64,000 bases of DNA from Bacillus vallismortis (GTDB lineage Bacteria; Bacillota; Bacilli; Bacillales; Bacillaceae): the NCBI RefSeq assembly GCF_040784915.1, contig NZ_CP160797.1:2904137-2968136 (forward strand), in the 5' to 3' direction. The position numbers and the translations under genes were made by a program. Shown here in pieces: positions 29,095 through 38,310 of the stretch (position 1 is its first letter; each line of letters begins with the position of its first letter). The notes beneath the pieces were generated by a model that was given only the letters and a program-made list of their open reading frames with translations, made no database searches and was not told where the DNA came from.

Positions 29095-30180
29095 TTATTC
29101 ATATGTGATTTGGTCAACTGTCTTTCGGTCTAATTTCTTAATCACTTCTGTAATTAATTTGACCGCATTTTCATAATCGTCACGATGCAGCATAGCCGCG
29201 TGTGTATGAATGTAGCGGGTTGCAATGGTAATGGACAGCGCGGGAACACCATTTGCCGTCAAATGGATGGCTCCCGAATCAGTTCCGCCGCCGGCAATGG
29301 CATCAAATTGGTACGGAATGCCCGCTTCCTCCGCCGTAGCGACAACGACATCTCGCAAACCTTTGTGAGAAACCATGGATGCATCGTACACGATAATCTG
29401 GGGTCCTTCACCCATTTTACTTTGCGCTTCTTTCTCAGAAATCCCAGGCGTGTCTCCTGCTATCCCTACATCAACACCAAACGCAATATCAGGCTGAATG
29501 GTGTATGCTGCTGTTTTCGCTCCTCTTAGGCCGACTTCCTCCTGCACAGTTCCCACGCCATACACAATGTTTGGATGATCTGTGTTTTGTAAATTTCTTA
29601 ACACATCAATGGCAATCGCACAGCCGATGCGGTTGTCCCACGCCTTCGCCAAGAGGAATTTTTCATTGTTCATGACTGTAAATTCAAAATGAGGAACGAT
29701 CATATCTCCCGGAAGCACACCCCATTCCAAGGCTTCTTCTCGGCTTGAAGCTCCAATATCAATAAACATCTCTTTTATTTCCACTGATTTTTTTCTCGCT
29801 TCAGGAGATAAAATATGAGGCGGCTTTGAGCCAATAACCCCTGTGATTTCCCCTTTTTTCGTCACGATGGTTACACGCTGGGCCAGCATCACCTGAGCCC
29901 ACCAGCCGCCAACGGTTTGAAAACGGATAAAGCCTTTATCAGTGATTTGCGTCACCATAAAACCGACTTCGTCCAAATGCCCGGCAATCATAATTTTCGG
30001 GCCGTTTTCCGCACCTGTTTTTTTGGCGATTAAACTGCCCAGACGATCTGTTGTCACTTCATCAGCAAATGGTTCTATGTATGATTTCATCACTTGCCTT
30101 ACTTCTCTTTCATTGCCCGGTATGCCTTTTGCATCTGTTAAATCTTTCAGCATGGTCAATGTTTCATCTAATTTTGCCAT
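29095..30180 (-). CDS. ysdC: M42-family aminopeptidase YsdC
   Basis: A 361-residue M42 metallopeptidase. Zinc ligands appear in order: His and Asp in [11 protein letters not shown], Asp in AKAWDNRIG, paired Glu in [11 protein letters not shown], Asp in [11 protein letters not shown], and a C-terminal His in [10 protein letters not shown]. Family enzymes form large tetrahedral shells that trim short peptides; older annotations call them cellulases. B. subtilis has related paralogues. The start follows GGAGG at 9 bases. It appears monocistronic and has no obvious link to abnA next to it. Confidence 0.92.
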   Translation of the reverse strand: MAKLDETLTMLKDLTDAKGIPGNEREVRQVMKSYIEPFADEVTTDRLGSLIAKKTGAENGPKIMIAGHLDEVGFMVTQITDKGFIRFQTVGGWWAQVMLAQRVTIVTKKGEITGVIGSKPPHILSPEARKKSVEIKEMFIDIGASSREEALEWGVLPGDMIVPHFEFTVMNNEKFLLAKAWDNRIGCAIAIDVLRNLQNTDHPNIVYGVGTVQEEVGLRGAKTAAYTIQPDIAFGVDVGIAGDTPGISEKEAQSKMGEGPQIIVYDASMVSHKGLRDVVVATAEEAGIPYQFDAIAGGGTDSGAIHLTANGVPALSITIATRYIHTHAAMLHRDDYENAVKLITEVIKKLDRKTVDQITYE

Positions 30181-30297
30181 GTTCCATAACCTCCTTCATC
30201 AGTCCTGCATTCTTATTATACAAAACCTGACGCTAACCATACGACTATTTCACTTGAAAATCGGGTATATGTTTTTAGAACTTTTCTTTTAAAAAAG

Positions 30298-30323
30298 TGA
30301 AACCTTTTTCTATGCTCTTCGTA
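30298..30323 (+). promoter_or_regulatory. SigW-type promoter of ysdB
   Basis: TGAAAC (30298-30303) and CGTA (30320-30323) are separated by 16 bases, the exact consensus for the extracytoplasmic sigma factor SigW. It lies about 40 bases before the ysdB start. ysdB is a known SigW-regulon gene in B. subtilis. Confidence 0.85.
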
Positions 30324-30363
30324 TTACATCAGATCATCACAATAAGGGAGGTGCCTTCACACA

Positions 30364-30756
30364 ATGTTTGTCATGGTTCTAAGGATTATATTACTTGCAC
30401 TTTTTGCTTATTGTATTTATGCCGCGGTCAAATATGTCGCCAGTCCAAAGAGAAGGCTCAAACTGGCCCAATCAAAAGAACATTTTTATATTATTGATGA
30501 ACAGAACAATGCCCGTAAGAACTTTCAACTGACGTATAAAGGCGTGCTTTTTGAAGGAGAAAAGCATATTCCTTCCAAAGATCATCCGCTGTTTATCCAT
30601 ACCATTTTTGTCTGGACAGAATCTCCTCAGAAGCTGAAGCATTTGTCTGCAAAAGATTTTGAGAACATTGAAGAAAAAGTGCTGGAACGCTATCCGAATT
30701 GTAAGATTGACTGGGACCAGCCCATTAAACTCGCCAAAAAAGCAGAAGAGCGCTAA
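30364..30756 (+). CDS. ysdB: SigW-controlled membrane-anchored protein YsdB
   Basis: A 130-residue protein with one N-terminal membrane helix (VMVLRIILLALFAYCIYAAVKYV) and a charged soluble domain facing one side. I recognise no enzyme motif. The SigW promoter places it in the response to envelope stress and membrane-active compounds. AAGGGAGGTG lies 10 bases upstream of the ATG. The last codons form half of the transcription terminator stem, leaving almost no 3' untranslated region. Confidence 0.88.
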   Translation: MFVMVLRIILLALFAYCIYAAVKYVASPKRRLKLAQSKEHFYIIDEQNNARKNFQLTYKGVLFEGEKHIPSKDHPLFIHTIFVWTESPQKLKHLSAKDFENIEEKVLERYPNCKIDWDQPIKLAKKAEER

Positions 30757-30775
30757 AACGCTTTTCTGCTTTTTA
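30735..30775. terminator. Bidirectional terminator between ysdB and ysdA
   Basis: AGCAGAAGAGCG (30741-30752) pairs with CGCTTTTCTGCT (30759-30770), one G-U pair, and is flanked by A and T runs. The left arm is the ysdB coding end, so it serves both convergent genes. Confidence 0.85.
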
Positions 30776-31042
30776 TAAATCAAACGGACTGTAATAAATG
30801 CCGATCAAGACCGCTTCAATCAACAAAAGGAGCGGCACTCCATACTTAAAAGAGGCGTGCTTCGTTTTATGTCTGAAGGTTTGCATGCCAAGCCAGACAC
30901 CGAGCGCTCCAAACACGATCGCTATCAGCCACAGCCGGTCTTCAGAAATTCTCCATTTGTGCTGCTGCGCTTTTCGTTTGTCAGCCCCCATCACCCAAAA
31001 ACCGCACAGATTCATCAGCACCAAATAAACAGCAATAACCAT
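30773..31042 (-). CDS. ysdA: DUF1294 membrane protein YsdA
   Basis: An 89-residue protein with an N-terminal helix (VIAVYLVLMNLCGFWVMGADK), a basic turn (KRKAQQHKWRISE), a glycine-rich helix (LIAIVFGALGVWLGMQTFRHKTKH) and a third C-terminal helix. This is the DUF1294 arrangement, sometimes found fused to cold-shock domains. No function is established. It reads away from rplT on the same strand and is separated from it by a terminator. Confidence 0.88.
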   Translation of the reverse strand: MVIAVYLVLMNLCGFWVMGADKRKAQQHKWRISEDRLWLIAIVFGALGVWLGMQTFRHKTKHASFKYGVPLLLLIEAVLIGIYYSPFDL

Positions 31043-31061
31043 GTTGCCCCCATCCTTTATA

Positions 31062-31092
31062 TAAAAAAGCCGCTCTGCTGGAGAGCGGCTCT
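31062..31092 (-). terminator. Terminator of infC-rpmI-rplT
   Basis: On the minus strand AGCCGCTCT / AGAGCGGCT (31068-31076, 31082-31090) with a 5-base loop is followed by TTTTTT. It lies just after the rplT stop and leads on to ysdA. Confidence 0.88.
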
Positions 31093-31098
31093 ATATGA

Positions 31099-31470
<372 letters not shown>

Positions 31471-31489
31471 CTAATTGTTCCTTGTCCGA

Positions 31490-31702
<213 letters not shown>

Positions 31703-32224
31703 TTATTGCTTTTCGTTTTTCGGCGCGAGCATTAAGAACATGCTGCGGCCGTCCATTTTTGGTTTTGTTTCGACAGTCGCAACCTCAGCACATGCTTCAG
31801 AAAAACGGTCTAATACACGCTGGCCGATTTCTTTATGAGTGATTGCGCGTCCTTTAAATCGGATAGAAGCTTTCACTTTATCGCCTTTTTCAAGGAATTT
31901 AATCGCATTGCGCAATTTCGTGTTAAAGTCATGCTCATCGATTGTCGGACTTAACCGAACTTCTTTTAAGTTAATGATTTTTTGATTTTTGCGTGCTTCT
32001 TTTTCCTTTTTCTGCTGCTCAAATCGGAACTTACCGTAGTCCATGATTCGGCAGACAGGCGGTTTTGCATTCGCTGCAACTAACACAAGGTCAAGATTTG
32101 CGCGGCCGGCGATTTCAAGTGCTTCCTGACGGGACTTGATTCCAAGCTGGTCGCCATTTTGTCCGATTAGACGGACCTCACGTGCACGGATACCCTCATT
32201 AACCAATTGATCTTTGCTAATAAT
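31703..32224 (-). CDS. infC: Translation initiation factor IF-3 (ATT start)
   Basis: IF-3 of 173 residues, which keeps ribosomal subunits apart and checks the initiation codon. The N-domain holds [17 protein letters not shown] and the C-domain ends [11 protein letters not shown]. The translation is convincing only if it starts at ATT 32224, placed three bases after GGAGGTGG and read as M-I-S-K-D-Q-L-V-N. An ATT start is a known feature of infC and lets IF-3 discriminate against its own message. A TTG six codons later is an alternative that would drop conserved residues. Confidence 0.92.
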   Translation of the reverse strand: MISKDQLVNEGIRAREVRLIGQNGDQLGIKSRQEALEIAGRANLDLVLVAANAKPPVCRIMDYGKFRFEQQKKEKEARKNQKIINLKEVRLSPTIDEHDFNTKLRNAIKFLEKGDKVKASIRFKGRAITHKEIGQRVLDRFSEACAEVATVETKPKMDGRSMFLMLAPKNEKQ

Positions 32225-32432
32225 GAGCCACCTCCATAGTTTCTTCGAATTGATTCACAACTCATTTTGACTGCATTCTGCAGGCAAACAAAAAGTGCGG
32301 GCATTATAAAACACCCACACTACGAACATCTGTATCAATAAAAATGTACGGTCAACCTGCCAACTACATGCATGTGTCAATCAGGTGAGAAGCGGGTGCT
32401 TCTGCTTGTGATTTATATTCAATTCAATAACT
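32225..32432 (-). promoter_or_regulatory. L20-responsive leader of infC-rpmI-rplT
   Basis: The transcript upstream of infC contains a hairpin with stem at 32295-32320 (minus strand GTGTGGGTG...CCCGCAC) followed by TTTTTG, an intrinsic terminator about 70 bases ahead of the gene. Upstream sequence (32330-32400) can form further structure. In B. subtilis this is the L20 leader, where bound L20 favours the terminator. Confidence 0.85.
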
Positions 32433-32461
32433 ATTCTACACAATGCCGGATCTTTAGTCAA
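32433..32461 (-). promoter_or_regulatory. SigA promoter of infC operon
   Basis: On the minus strand TTGACT (32456-32461) and TAGAAT (32433-32438) are separated by 17 bases. It sits at the expected upstream end of the L20 leader. Confidence 0.85.
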
Positions 32462-32873
32462 GGATGACTTCTCCGGAACAACTTTCTCATTGTAACATGG
32501 GTTTTCTATGAGTGCAAGAAAGAAAAAGAAAATCTTTGCATTCTCATCCAGAATGTAAAGTGTCCGAACAGTCAGCTACACATCAAGTGTTTTGTTGAAT
32601 AACATCGATTCAGCCAGCGAATACTCCATGGCCGATCCCCCGAAATGCTGAAAATAGCTGATTTGCTGTACCGCAACCAGCCGCTGACACCCCCCGCCAT
32701 GAATAAAGACCGTGAGCCGAGGGTGGTGCACACCTGATTCTGTTAGATGAAGAACCAATAGTCTCCCCCATCCTTCTCCTTATTTCGCAATTCACCACGC
32801 AACCACTGACAGGAAAAAATGTAAAACAAAGTTAATCCCTAACCGATATAAGAAGCAGAAGGGAGTCTGACGT
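32462..32873. other. Gene-poor stretch between infC promoter and lipoprotein gene
   Basis: About 410 bases with no recognised gene. A 60-codon frame at 32576-32758 on the minus strand opens at TTG after GGGGGAG and reads MVLHLTESGVHHPRLTVFIH onward, but it resembles no family I know and its codons look ordinary only in part. A second overlapping frame runs at 32610-32798. Both could be chance or the remains of a gene. The lipoprotein promoter must lie in the last 100 bases, where I see no strong SigA pair. Confidence 0.4.
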
Positions 32874-33506
32874 ATGAACAAACTGATACAGCTTGCTTTA
32901 TTTTTCACATTGATATTGACCGGTTGCTCGAATAGCAAAAGCACACCTTCCGAACCAAAAGCTGAAACTGTTAAAACAGCCGCAGCATTTCATCAAAAGG
33001 AACTGGAGAAAGAGCTGAAAAAACTAAAACCCGTTTCAACGAAAATAAAGTTTGAAAATCCGCTCGCTGCTGAATTAGGAAAGCTGAAAGCAAAAGAAGA
33101 AGCAGAGAAACAAAGACAAATCGCCGCCGCAAAAAAACGAGAAAAAGAGCGAGAGGCGAAACGAAAGAAACAGCAGGAGGAAGAAGCGGAGAGACAGCGA
33201 TTGGCAGAAGCTGAAAGACAAGCTGAACTTGAAAGACAGCGGCAGGCAGCAATCCAAAAAGAGCAGGAAGCAAATGCTGAAAAAAAGCGGCACTCGCAGG
33301 CACAACGACAGCAGACCGAGGCACCCTCATCTAATAGCCAACATTCACCGTCATCCTCGAACCAGACAGATGGTACCGTTCAACAGCCGGCTTCAGAGCT
33401 TCCTGATGACGACGGCTATGGTTATGAAGAACGAAAAAAGTGGCATGATGACCAAGTCGAATGGGGCATTAAACAAGGATATATCGATCCCGAAGACGCA
33501 CCATAA
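32874..33506 (+). CDS. Unrecognised lipoprotein with highly charged helical region
   Basis: A 210-residue predicted lipoprotein. The signal peptide MNKLIQLALFFTLILTGC ends in an LTGC lipobox with Cys18 as the lipid site. Residues about 55-150 are one long charged segment rich in Lys, Glu, Arg and Gln (KREKEREAKRKKQQEEEAER), probably a single helix or coiled coil. A Ser/Gln-rich low-complexity linker follows (HSPSSSNQTDG). The C-terminus is acidic and aromatic (DDDGYGYEERKKWHDDQVEWG) and is the part most likely to fold or bind a partner. GGGAG precedes the ATG. I do not recognise the gene and do not recall it at this position in strain 168. Confidence 0.8.
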   Translation: MNKLIQLALFFTLILTGCSNSKSTPSEPKAETVKTAAAFHQKELEKELKKLKPVSTKIKFENPLAAELGKLKAKEEAEKQRQIAAAKKREKEREAKRKKQQEEEAERQRLAEAERQAELERQRQAAIQKEQEANAEKKRHSQAQRQQTEAPSSNSQHSPSSSNQTDGTVQQPASELPDDDGYGYEERKKWHDDQVEWGIKQGYIDPEDAP

Positions 33507-33514
33507 AATAGACA

Positions 33515-33539
33515 AAGCCAAGGCTATCAGCCTTGGCTT
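33515..33539. terminator. Hairpin between lipoprotein gene and pftB
   Basis: A perfect 11-base inverted repeat AAGCCAAGGCT / AGCCTTGGCTT (33515-33525, 33529-33539) with a 3-base loop lies between two convergent genes. T runs are weak on both sides, so it may act more through stem strength. Confidence 0.7.
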
Positions 33540-34233
33540 ATCCTCCGATCAGCTGCACGAACACAGGGATGACCAGAACCGTTACAACTCCTACTACGAC
33601 AACAGCAATACTTGCCATCGCCGCTTCGACCTCTCCCATCTCGATCCCGACAGCTACACCGAGTGCATGCCCGGACGTTCCGAGAGCCAACCCTTTAGAG
33701 ATGGGATTCTTTACTTTAAACACCTTCAAGAACAACGCTCCGAGCGCATATACAATGACAGCGTTAAAGATAACCGCAAAAGCTGTGATGTTGCTGATGC
33801 CTCCGATGTCTTTTGATAAAGGAAGCGCAATTGCCGTTGTAGCCGCCTGCGGAAGCATGCTTTTCATCACTGACGCATCGAGGTGAATGCCTTTTGCGAG
33901 CAAATAAACAATCGTGACAGAGCAAATAGAGCCAACGATAATAGAGGACATGATTTGCCACCAGTATTTTTTCAGCTTATCTCTTTGTTTGTACAAAGGA
34001 ATGGCAAAAGCGATCGTCGCCGGTTCAAGAAAAAACTTAATGATTTCTCCCCCGTTATTATAGTCCGCGTAGGAAAAACCGCCGATTTTTAAAAATGCGA
34101 TCCCAAGCACCATGGCAACAAACAAAGGAGTGAAAAGGAAGAAGCCTTTCGTTTTCTTAAATAAAAAAGTGCCGATGCCGAATGCAGCCAGTGATACGAC
34201 AATTCCGAAATAAGGACTCATTGTGCTTTCCAT
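33538..34233 (-). CDS. pftB: Pyruvate transporter subunit PftB (LrgB family)
   Basis: A 231-residue LrgB/CidB-family membrane protein with about seven helices and the conserved [23 protein letters not shown] and [20 protein letters not shown] blocks. LrgAB proteins were long described as antiholins. In B. subtilis this pair (formerly YsbAB) is a facilitated transporter of pyruvate, induced through LytST when pyruvate is available. It follows pftA by 20 bases and must act with it. Confidence 0.92.
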   Translation of the reverse strand: MESTMSPYFGIVVSLAAFGIGTFLFKKTKGFFLFTPLFVAMVLGIAFLKIGGFSYADYNNGGEIIKFFLEPATIAFAIPLYKQRDKLKKYWWQIMSSIIVGSICSVTIVYLLAKGIHLDASVMKSMLPQAATTAIALPLSKDIGGISNITAFAVIFNAVIVYALGALFLKVFKVKNPISKGLALGTSGHALGVAVGIEMGEVEAAMASIAVVVVGVVTVLVIPVFVQLIGG

Positions 34234-34253
34234 CTGTTGAACCTCCTGTTTCC

Positions 34254-34694
34254 TTAATGGTGAACGAGTTCGTTATTGTTCTGCGGGCTTTGCACTGTTT
34301 TTGTTTTCATGTCCGCTGCGGATTTGCGTTTTCCGCTTAGCGAAAGAATCAGCTGTGAAAACAATCCTGTAGCCCCCAGCAATATAATCGTTGCGAGCAG
34401 AATGACAAGAACAATTTGCAGGCCGTATTGCTGCATCACACCAAGCGAATTCATAACAGATATACCTGACGGGACAAATAAAAATCCGATCAGAGAGGTT
34501 AAAGACGTTCCGAGCGTTTCTACTTGTTCCAGTTTAATCACTTTTAAACATAATAGGAGAAATAATAAGACCAATCCTACAACCGATGCCGGGATAGGAA
34601 TTGGGACAATAGCGGCAATCATATTTGAAACCAGCATAATGACGGCAAAAATAAATGCTTGTGTTAAAAACCCGTACACTTTTTTAGCACTCAT
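34254..34694 (-). CDS. pftA: Pyruvate transporter subunit PftA (LrgA family)
   Basis: A 146-residue LrgA/CidA-family protein with four hydrophobic helices, including [33 protein letters not shown] with the conserved IPIPASVVG turn. It partners PftB. I set the start at ATG 34694, six bases after GAGGTG; an in-frame GTG three codons upstream lies within the ribosome site. The promoter region carries a cre-like sequence over the -35 and should also hold LytT sites. Confidence 0.92.
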   Translation of the reverse strand: MSAKKVYGFLTQAFIFAVIMLVSNMIAAIVPIPIPASVVGLVLLFLLLCLKVIKLEQVETLGTSLTSLIGFLFVPSGISVMNSLGVMQQYGLQIVLVILLATIILLGATGLFSQLILSLSGKRKSAADMKTKTVQSPQNNNELVHH

Positions 34695-34724
34695 TTTCTT
34701 CACCTCTTTCTCTTTGGTACTCCC

Positions 34725-34762
34725 ATTATAAATAAGAATCCTCTGTTATGAAGCGCTTACAA
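34725..34762 (-). promoter_or_regulatory. pftAB promoter with cre-like sequence
   Basis: A perfect TATAAT lies at 34725-34730 on the minus strand, but no good -35 stands 17 bases upstream, as expected of an activator-dependent promoter (LytT here). The half-palindrome TGTAAGCGCTT lies over the -35 region at about 34751-34761, resembling the left part of an ideal cre. Confidence 0.6.
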
Positions 34763-34827
34763 GATAACATGCCGAATAGCGGGACTGAGTTGCAGAATGA
34801 AATGGCTGAAATGCAAAAAGCCGCCCA

Positions 34828-35553
34828 TCAAATATGGAGCAGCTTTTTCAATTCCTTCGCATATGTCCGGCTGACCGGTATTTTCGATCCGTCTTTCATG
34901 ATCAGATTATATGTAGAATTAAACCATGGCTGAATTTCTTTAATATATTCGGTATTGACGACAAAGCTCCGATGGACGCGGATAAAATCAGCATCAGGCA
35001 GCTTTTTCTCAATGACAACGAGCGTATCGCTGACTGTATAAGAATTCTCGAAGGTTTTTACATTGACGTGACCATCTTCCGTTCCGGCATAGACAATGTC
35101 CTTCGTATCTACGATCACAATTGATTCTCCGACAGATAGCGCCAGTTTGTGCTGGCCGGCATGGCTGCTCTGATCTGTTTCAACAATATCCCGATTGACT
35201 TTTTTATATTTTTTTAACGTTTGCTGAATTCTTTCCTCATCGAAAGGCTTGGTTAAATAATCTAAAGCGTCCACCTCAAACGCTTTGAGCGCATATTGGT
35301 CATACGCCGTCGCAAACACAACAGCAGGAGGATGCTTCATTTTCTTCAATCGCTTAGCAATATCAAAACCGTTTTCTCCGGATAAATCAACGTCTAAAAA
35401 CAGCAAGTCAGGTTTTTGATCCATCATTTGGTCAAAAGCAGATTCGATATTTTCCGCTTCATTGATTTCCATTTCCTCATTGGTCCGCTTGAGCAAGTAA
35501 GCCAATTCATCCCTCGCCAGCATCTCATCATCAACTATTAACACCCTGAGCAT
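34828..35553 (-). CDS. lytT: Response regulator LytT
   Basis: A 241-residue response regulator. The receiver domain begins MLRVLIVDDEMLARDELAYLL, with the phospho-accepting Asp in LLFLDVDLSGENGFD and the conserved Lys in YLTKPFDEE. The C-terminal LytTR DNA-binding domain ends FIRVHRSFVVNTEYIKEI and KIPVSRTYAKELK. LytT activates pftAB. It starts 15 bases after lytS, forming the lytST operon directly upstream of its target. Confidence 0.95.
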   Translation of the reverse strand: MLRVLIVDDEMLARDELAYLLKRTNEEMEINEAENIESAFDQMMDQKPDLLFLDVDLSGENGFDIAKRLKKMKHPPAVVFATAYDQYALKAFEVDALDYLTKPFDEERIQQTLKKYKKVNRDIVETDQSSHAGQHKLALSVGESIVIVDTKDIVYAGTEDGHVNVKTFENSYTVSDTLVVIEKKLPDADFIRVHRSFVVNTEYIKEIQPWFNSTYNLIMKDGSKIPVSRTYAKELKKLLHI

Positions 35554-35568
35554 GTTTTTCTCCCTCTT

Positions 35569-37311
35569 TCATTGTTGCGTTGGGACTTGAAAGGACACCT
35601 CTGTCCCTTTTTGAACCTCACTCCTGATATTCAGCGCGGCCTGCTGTCCGAATAAACCGATCAGCCGCTGATTCAGGTTATAAAGCGCTGTACCGGTACC
35701 CTCCTTAGACGGAAACGGTTTCTTTCCGAGTTCTGGCAGGACGTCCGGCGGAATTCCCCGTCCGTTATCCGTCACCTTCATATAGACGGAAGTATCATCA
35801 GATAAGACACAAACCGTAACTTTGCACATGTCTTGTTTTTTCGGAAATGCGTGCCGAAGCGCATTCTCCACAAGCACCTGTAAAACAAACGGAGGGATTT
35901 CAATCTGCTCCAGTTTGCTGTCGATATTGAGCTCAATCTTATATTTCCCGGGAAAACGCGCCTGTTCTAATGACAAATAGGCGTGAAGGTGGTTCAGCTC
36001 CTTTGAGAGCGGAATCAGCAGCTGTCTCGCTCCTTGAAGGTTTGAACGAAAATAAACACTGAGCTGCAATAAGAGCTTACGGGTTTTTTCAACATCCGTG
36101 CGGGATAACGCAGAAATCGTGTTGATCGCGTTAAATAAAAAATGCGGATTCACCTGCGCCTGAAGCGCTTTGATTTCAGCATCTTTGAGAAGCTTGCTTT
36201 GCAGCTCTGCTTCCCCAAGCTCCAGCTGTGTCGAAAACAGCATGGCCAGCCCCTCAGCAAGCTCTTCCTCTACCTGACTCAGGCCTGCCGGGCTTTTAAA
36301 GTACATTTTTAAGGTGCCGATTGTATTGCCGTTTGATGTCAGCGGCAGGACAATCGCCGCGTGCAAGGGACATTCAGCATGCGTGCATTCAATCTCTTCC
36401 TGAGTAACCGCCTTCATGATTTCTCCTGTTTTGATCACCTTTTTGGACAGGCCGGTGATCAAGCTTTTTGATGGAATGTGATGATCTATTCCCGCGCCGA
36501 CATGCGCAAGGATCTTCTCATTATCAGTGAGAGAAACAGCATCTGTTCCGGTCAGCTTATGGATAATAGCCGCCACACTTTTACAGGAGCTTTCATTTAA
36601 TCCTTGGCGAAAAAACGGAAGCGTCTGGTCAGCAATCGTCAGCACTCTGTGCGTTTCAAGCGCCCTTGCCTGCTCTTCTTTGCGAATGATCACTTGGATA
36701 ATGGACAGGAAAATAAAACTGCCTGTTCCATTGATGAGTATCATCGGAATCCCGATTATGCTGACAAGTTCCCAAGCATCACTGAACGGCTTCGCCATCA
36801 GCAAAATAATCACCATCTGCAGTGACTCCATACCGATTCCCACAAGAGCGGCGATTCGAGGTGTCGGCATTCGGTAGCGCTTCGTAAAATACCGTCCGAT
36901 CAAACCTGCTAGAACACCCGCTAAAACCGATGATACCGCACAGCTTATGGCCGTGCTGCCGCCGAGCGAAAAACGGTGAAGGCCCGCCAGTACACCGATT
37001 CCCGCCCCTACAAGCGGACCTCCGAGAAGGCCTCCGATTTCCACGCCCAAAATACGGGTATTCGCGATAGAGCCCGACGGATCTATCGCAAACACCCAGT
37101 CATTGTTTACAATCATATTTTTTTGAATTTCGATGCCTGTATAATTGCTGATGATGCTGAAGAGAGAAAAAATAGAGATTAAAACCGCTTTTCCTTTATA
37201 GCCGTCCTGATTTTGCAAAGCTTGTCTGAAAAGCTTCGTATGGGCGAGAATAAACCCCAAAATCACAATAATCCCTACCCTTTCAAGCATCATAATCATT
37301 AAATGAATCAT
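35569..37311 (-). CDS. lytS: Sensor histidine kinase LytS
   Basis: A 580-residue sensor of the 5TM-Lyt type. The first 200 residues form several membrane helices (ERVGIIVILGFILAHTKLF, GVEIGGLLGGPLVGAGIG), thought to sense the extracellular signal. A GAF domain follows (ESSCKSVAAIIHKLTGTDAVSL), then the histidine kinase with phospho-His in QVNPHFLFNAINTIS, the N box VLVENALRHAF and the G box DNGRGIPPD. I chose ATG 37311, six bases after AGGTG; the GTG three codons earlier is part of that site. Linked to pyruvate sensing in B. subtilis. Confidence 0.94.
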   Translation of the reverse strand: MIHLMIMMLERVGIIVILGFILAHTKLFRQALQNQDGYKGKAVLISIFSLFSIISNYTGIEIQKNMIVNNDWVFAIDPSGSIANTRILGVEIGGLLGGPLVGAGIGVLAGLHRFSLGGSTAISCAVSSVLAGVLAGLIGRYFTKRYRMPTPRIAALVGIGMESLQMVIILLMAKPFSDAWELVSIIGIPMILINGTGSFIFLSIIQVIIRKEEQARALETHRVLTIADQTLPFFRQGLNESSCKSVAAIIHKLTGTDAVSLTDNEKILAHVGAGIDHHIPSKSLITGLSKKVIKTGEIMKAVTQEEIECTHAECPLHAAIVLPLTSNGNTIGTLKMYFKSPAGLSQVEEELAEGLAMLFSTQLELGEAELQSKLLKDAEIKALQAQVNPHFLFNAINTISALSRTDVEKTRKLLLQLSVYFRSNLQGARQLLIPLSKELNHLHAYLSLEQARFPGKYKIELNIDSKLEQIEIPPFVLQVLVENALRHAFPKKQDMCKVTVCVLSDDTSVYMKVTDNGRGIPPDVLPELGKKPFPSKEGTGTALYNLNQRLIGLFGQQAALNIRSEVQKGTEVSFQVPTQQ

Positions 37312-37486
37312 GCGTGTCACCTATTCTTTCCGTTTTCATTCTAGCATGTTTTCAGTCAATGAGCTTCACGGCTGACTGTTTTTTTAAAATCATCTGAAAA
37401 CATATTTCACAAGGCTTTTATCTATTGTAAAATAAAACATGAGCCTTTTGGCTGAAAGATTTGAATCTGAAGCAGAGGAGAAGATC

Positions 37487-38269
37487 ATGAAAGCCGTATT
37501 TTTTGATTTAGACGATACACTACTTTGGGATGAAAAAAGTGTCAGAACAACATTTGCAGAAACTTGTTTACAGGCGGAAAAAAAATATGGCCTTGACCCG
37601 CAGGCATTTGAAGAAGCTGTTCGCGAAGCGGCGAGAGAATTGTACATGTCATATGAGACGTATCCATATACAGTGATGATCGGCATTAATCCGTTTGAAG
37701 GACTGTGGTCCAATTTCTCAGAACCGATCAGTGAAGGCTTTCAGAAGCTGAACAAGATTGTGCCGGAGTACAGAAGAAACGCTTGGACAAACGGACTGAA
37801 AGCGCTTGGCATTGATGATCCCGCATATGGCGAATACTTGGGAGAGTTTTTCGCAGCAGAGCGCAGAAAACGCCCATTTGTATATGATGAAACATTTGAA
37901 GTGCTCGATCAATTAAAAGGCAAGTATGAACTGCTGCTTTTGACAAACGGCGATCCGAGCCTGCAAAAAGAGAAGCTCGCCGGCGTTCCAGAACTCGCCC
38001 CTTATTTCAATGAAATCGTCATCTCGGGCGCTTTTGGCAAAGGGAAACCGGATGTTTCCATTTTTGAACATTGCCTTGAGCTGATGAATATTGAAAAAGA
38101 CGATGCGATCATGGTCGGCGATAATTTGAACACTGATATTTTAGGCGCCTCAAGAGCCGGAATCAAAACCGTTTGGATCAACCGGACGGATAAGAAAAAC
38201 GAAACGGGCGTGGCACCTGATTACATCATCAGCAGCCTTCATGATTTGTTTCCTATAATAGAGAAATAA
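37487..38269 (+). CDS. ysaA: HAD-superfamily hydrolase YsaA
   Basis: A 260-residue haloacid-dehalogenase-fold phosphatase of the type with a helical cap. Motif I is VFFDLDDTL with Asp9 and Asp11 as nucleophile and acid, motif II is LLLTNGD, and motif IV is [15 protein letters not shown] chose ATG 37487 after AGAGGAG; the frame is open from 37439 without a ribosome site. The substrate is unknown; relatives dephosphorylate nucleotides and sugar phosphates. It lies between lytST and thrS and shares a terminator with thrS. Confidence 0.9.
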   Translation: MKAVFFDLDDTLLWDEKSVRTTFAETCLQAEKKYGLDPQAFEEAVREAARELYMSYETYPYTVMIGINPFEGLWSNFSEPISEGFQKLNKIVPEYRRNAWTNGLKALGIDDPAYGEYLGEFFAAERRKRPFVYDETFEVLDQLKGKYELLLLTNGDPSLQKEKLAGVPELAPYFNEIVISGAFGKGKPDVSIFEHCLELMNIEKDDAIMVGDNLNTDILGASRAGIKTVWINRTDKKNETGVAPDYIISSLHDLFPIIEK

Positions 38270-38308
38270 AAAAAAGCATGATCTCTTCAACGAGATCATG
38301 CTTTTTTA
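38270..38308. terminator. Bidirectional terminator between ysaA and thrS
   Basis: GCATGATCTC (38276-38285) and GAGATCATGC (38292-38301) with a 6-base loop, flanked by A and T runs, serve both convergent genes. Confidence 0.92.
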
Positions 38309-38310
38309 GC

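Noticed and set aside
29095..30180. Endoglucanase/cellulase annotation for ysdC
   Set aside because: All visible metal ligands are those of M42 aminopeptidases; the cellulase label is a historical misassignment of the family.
33229..33816. 195-codon plus-strand frame overlapping the lipoprotein gene and pftB
   Set aside because: It lies half in another frame of the lipoprotein and half antisense to pftB, crosses a terminator and resembles no family.
33538..34694. Holin/antiholin annotation for the LrgAB-type pair
   Set aside because: The family name comes from staphylococcal work; the LytST-linked pair of B. subtilis is a pyruvate transporter, and the context (lytST next door) fits that better.
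34748..34933. Small plus-strand frame before and within the lytT 3' end
   Set aside because: It overlaps the pftA promoter elements and lytT; no ribosome site and no homology.
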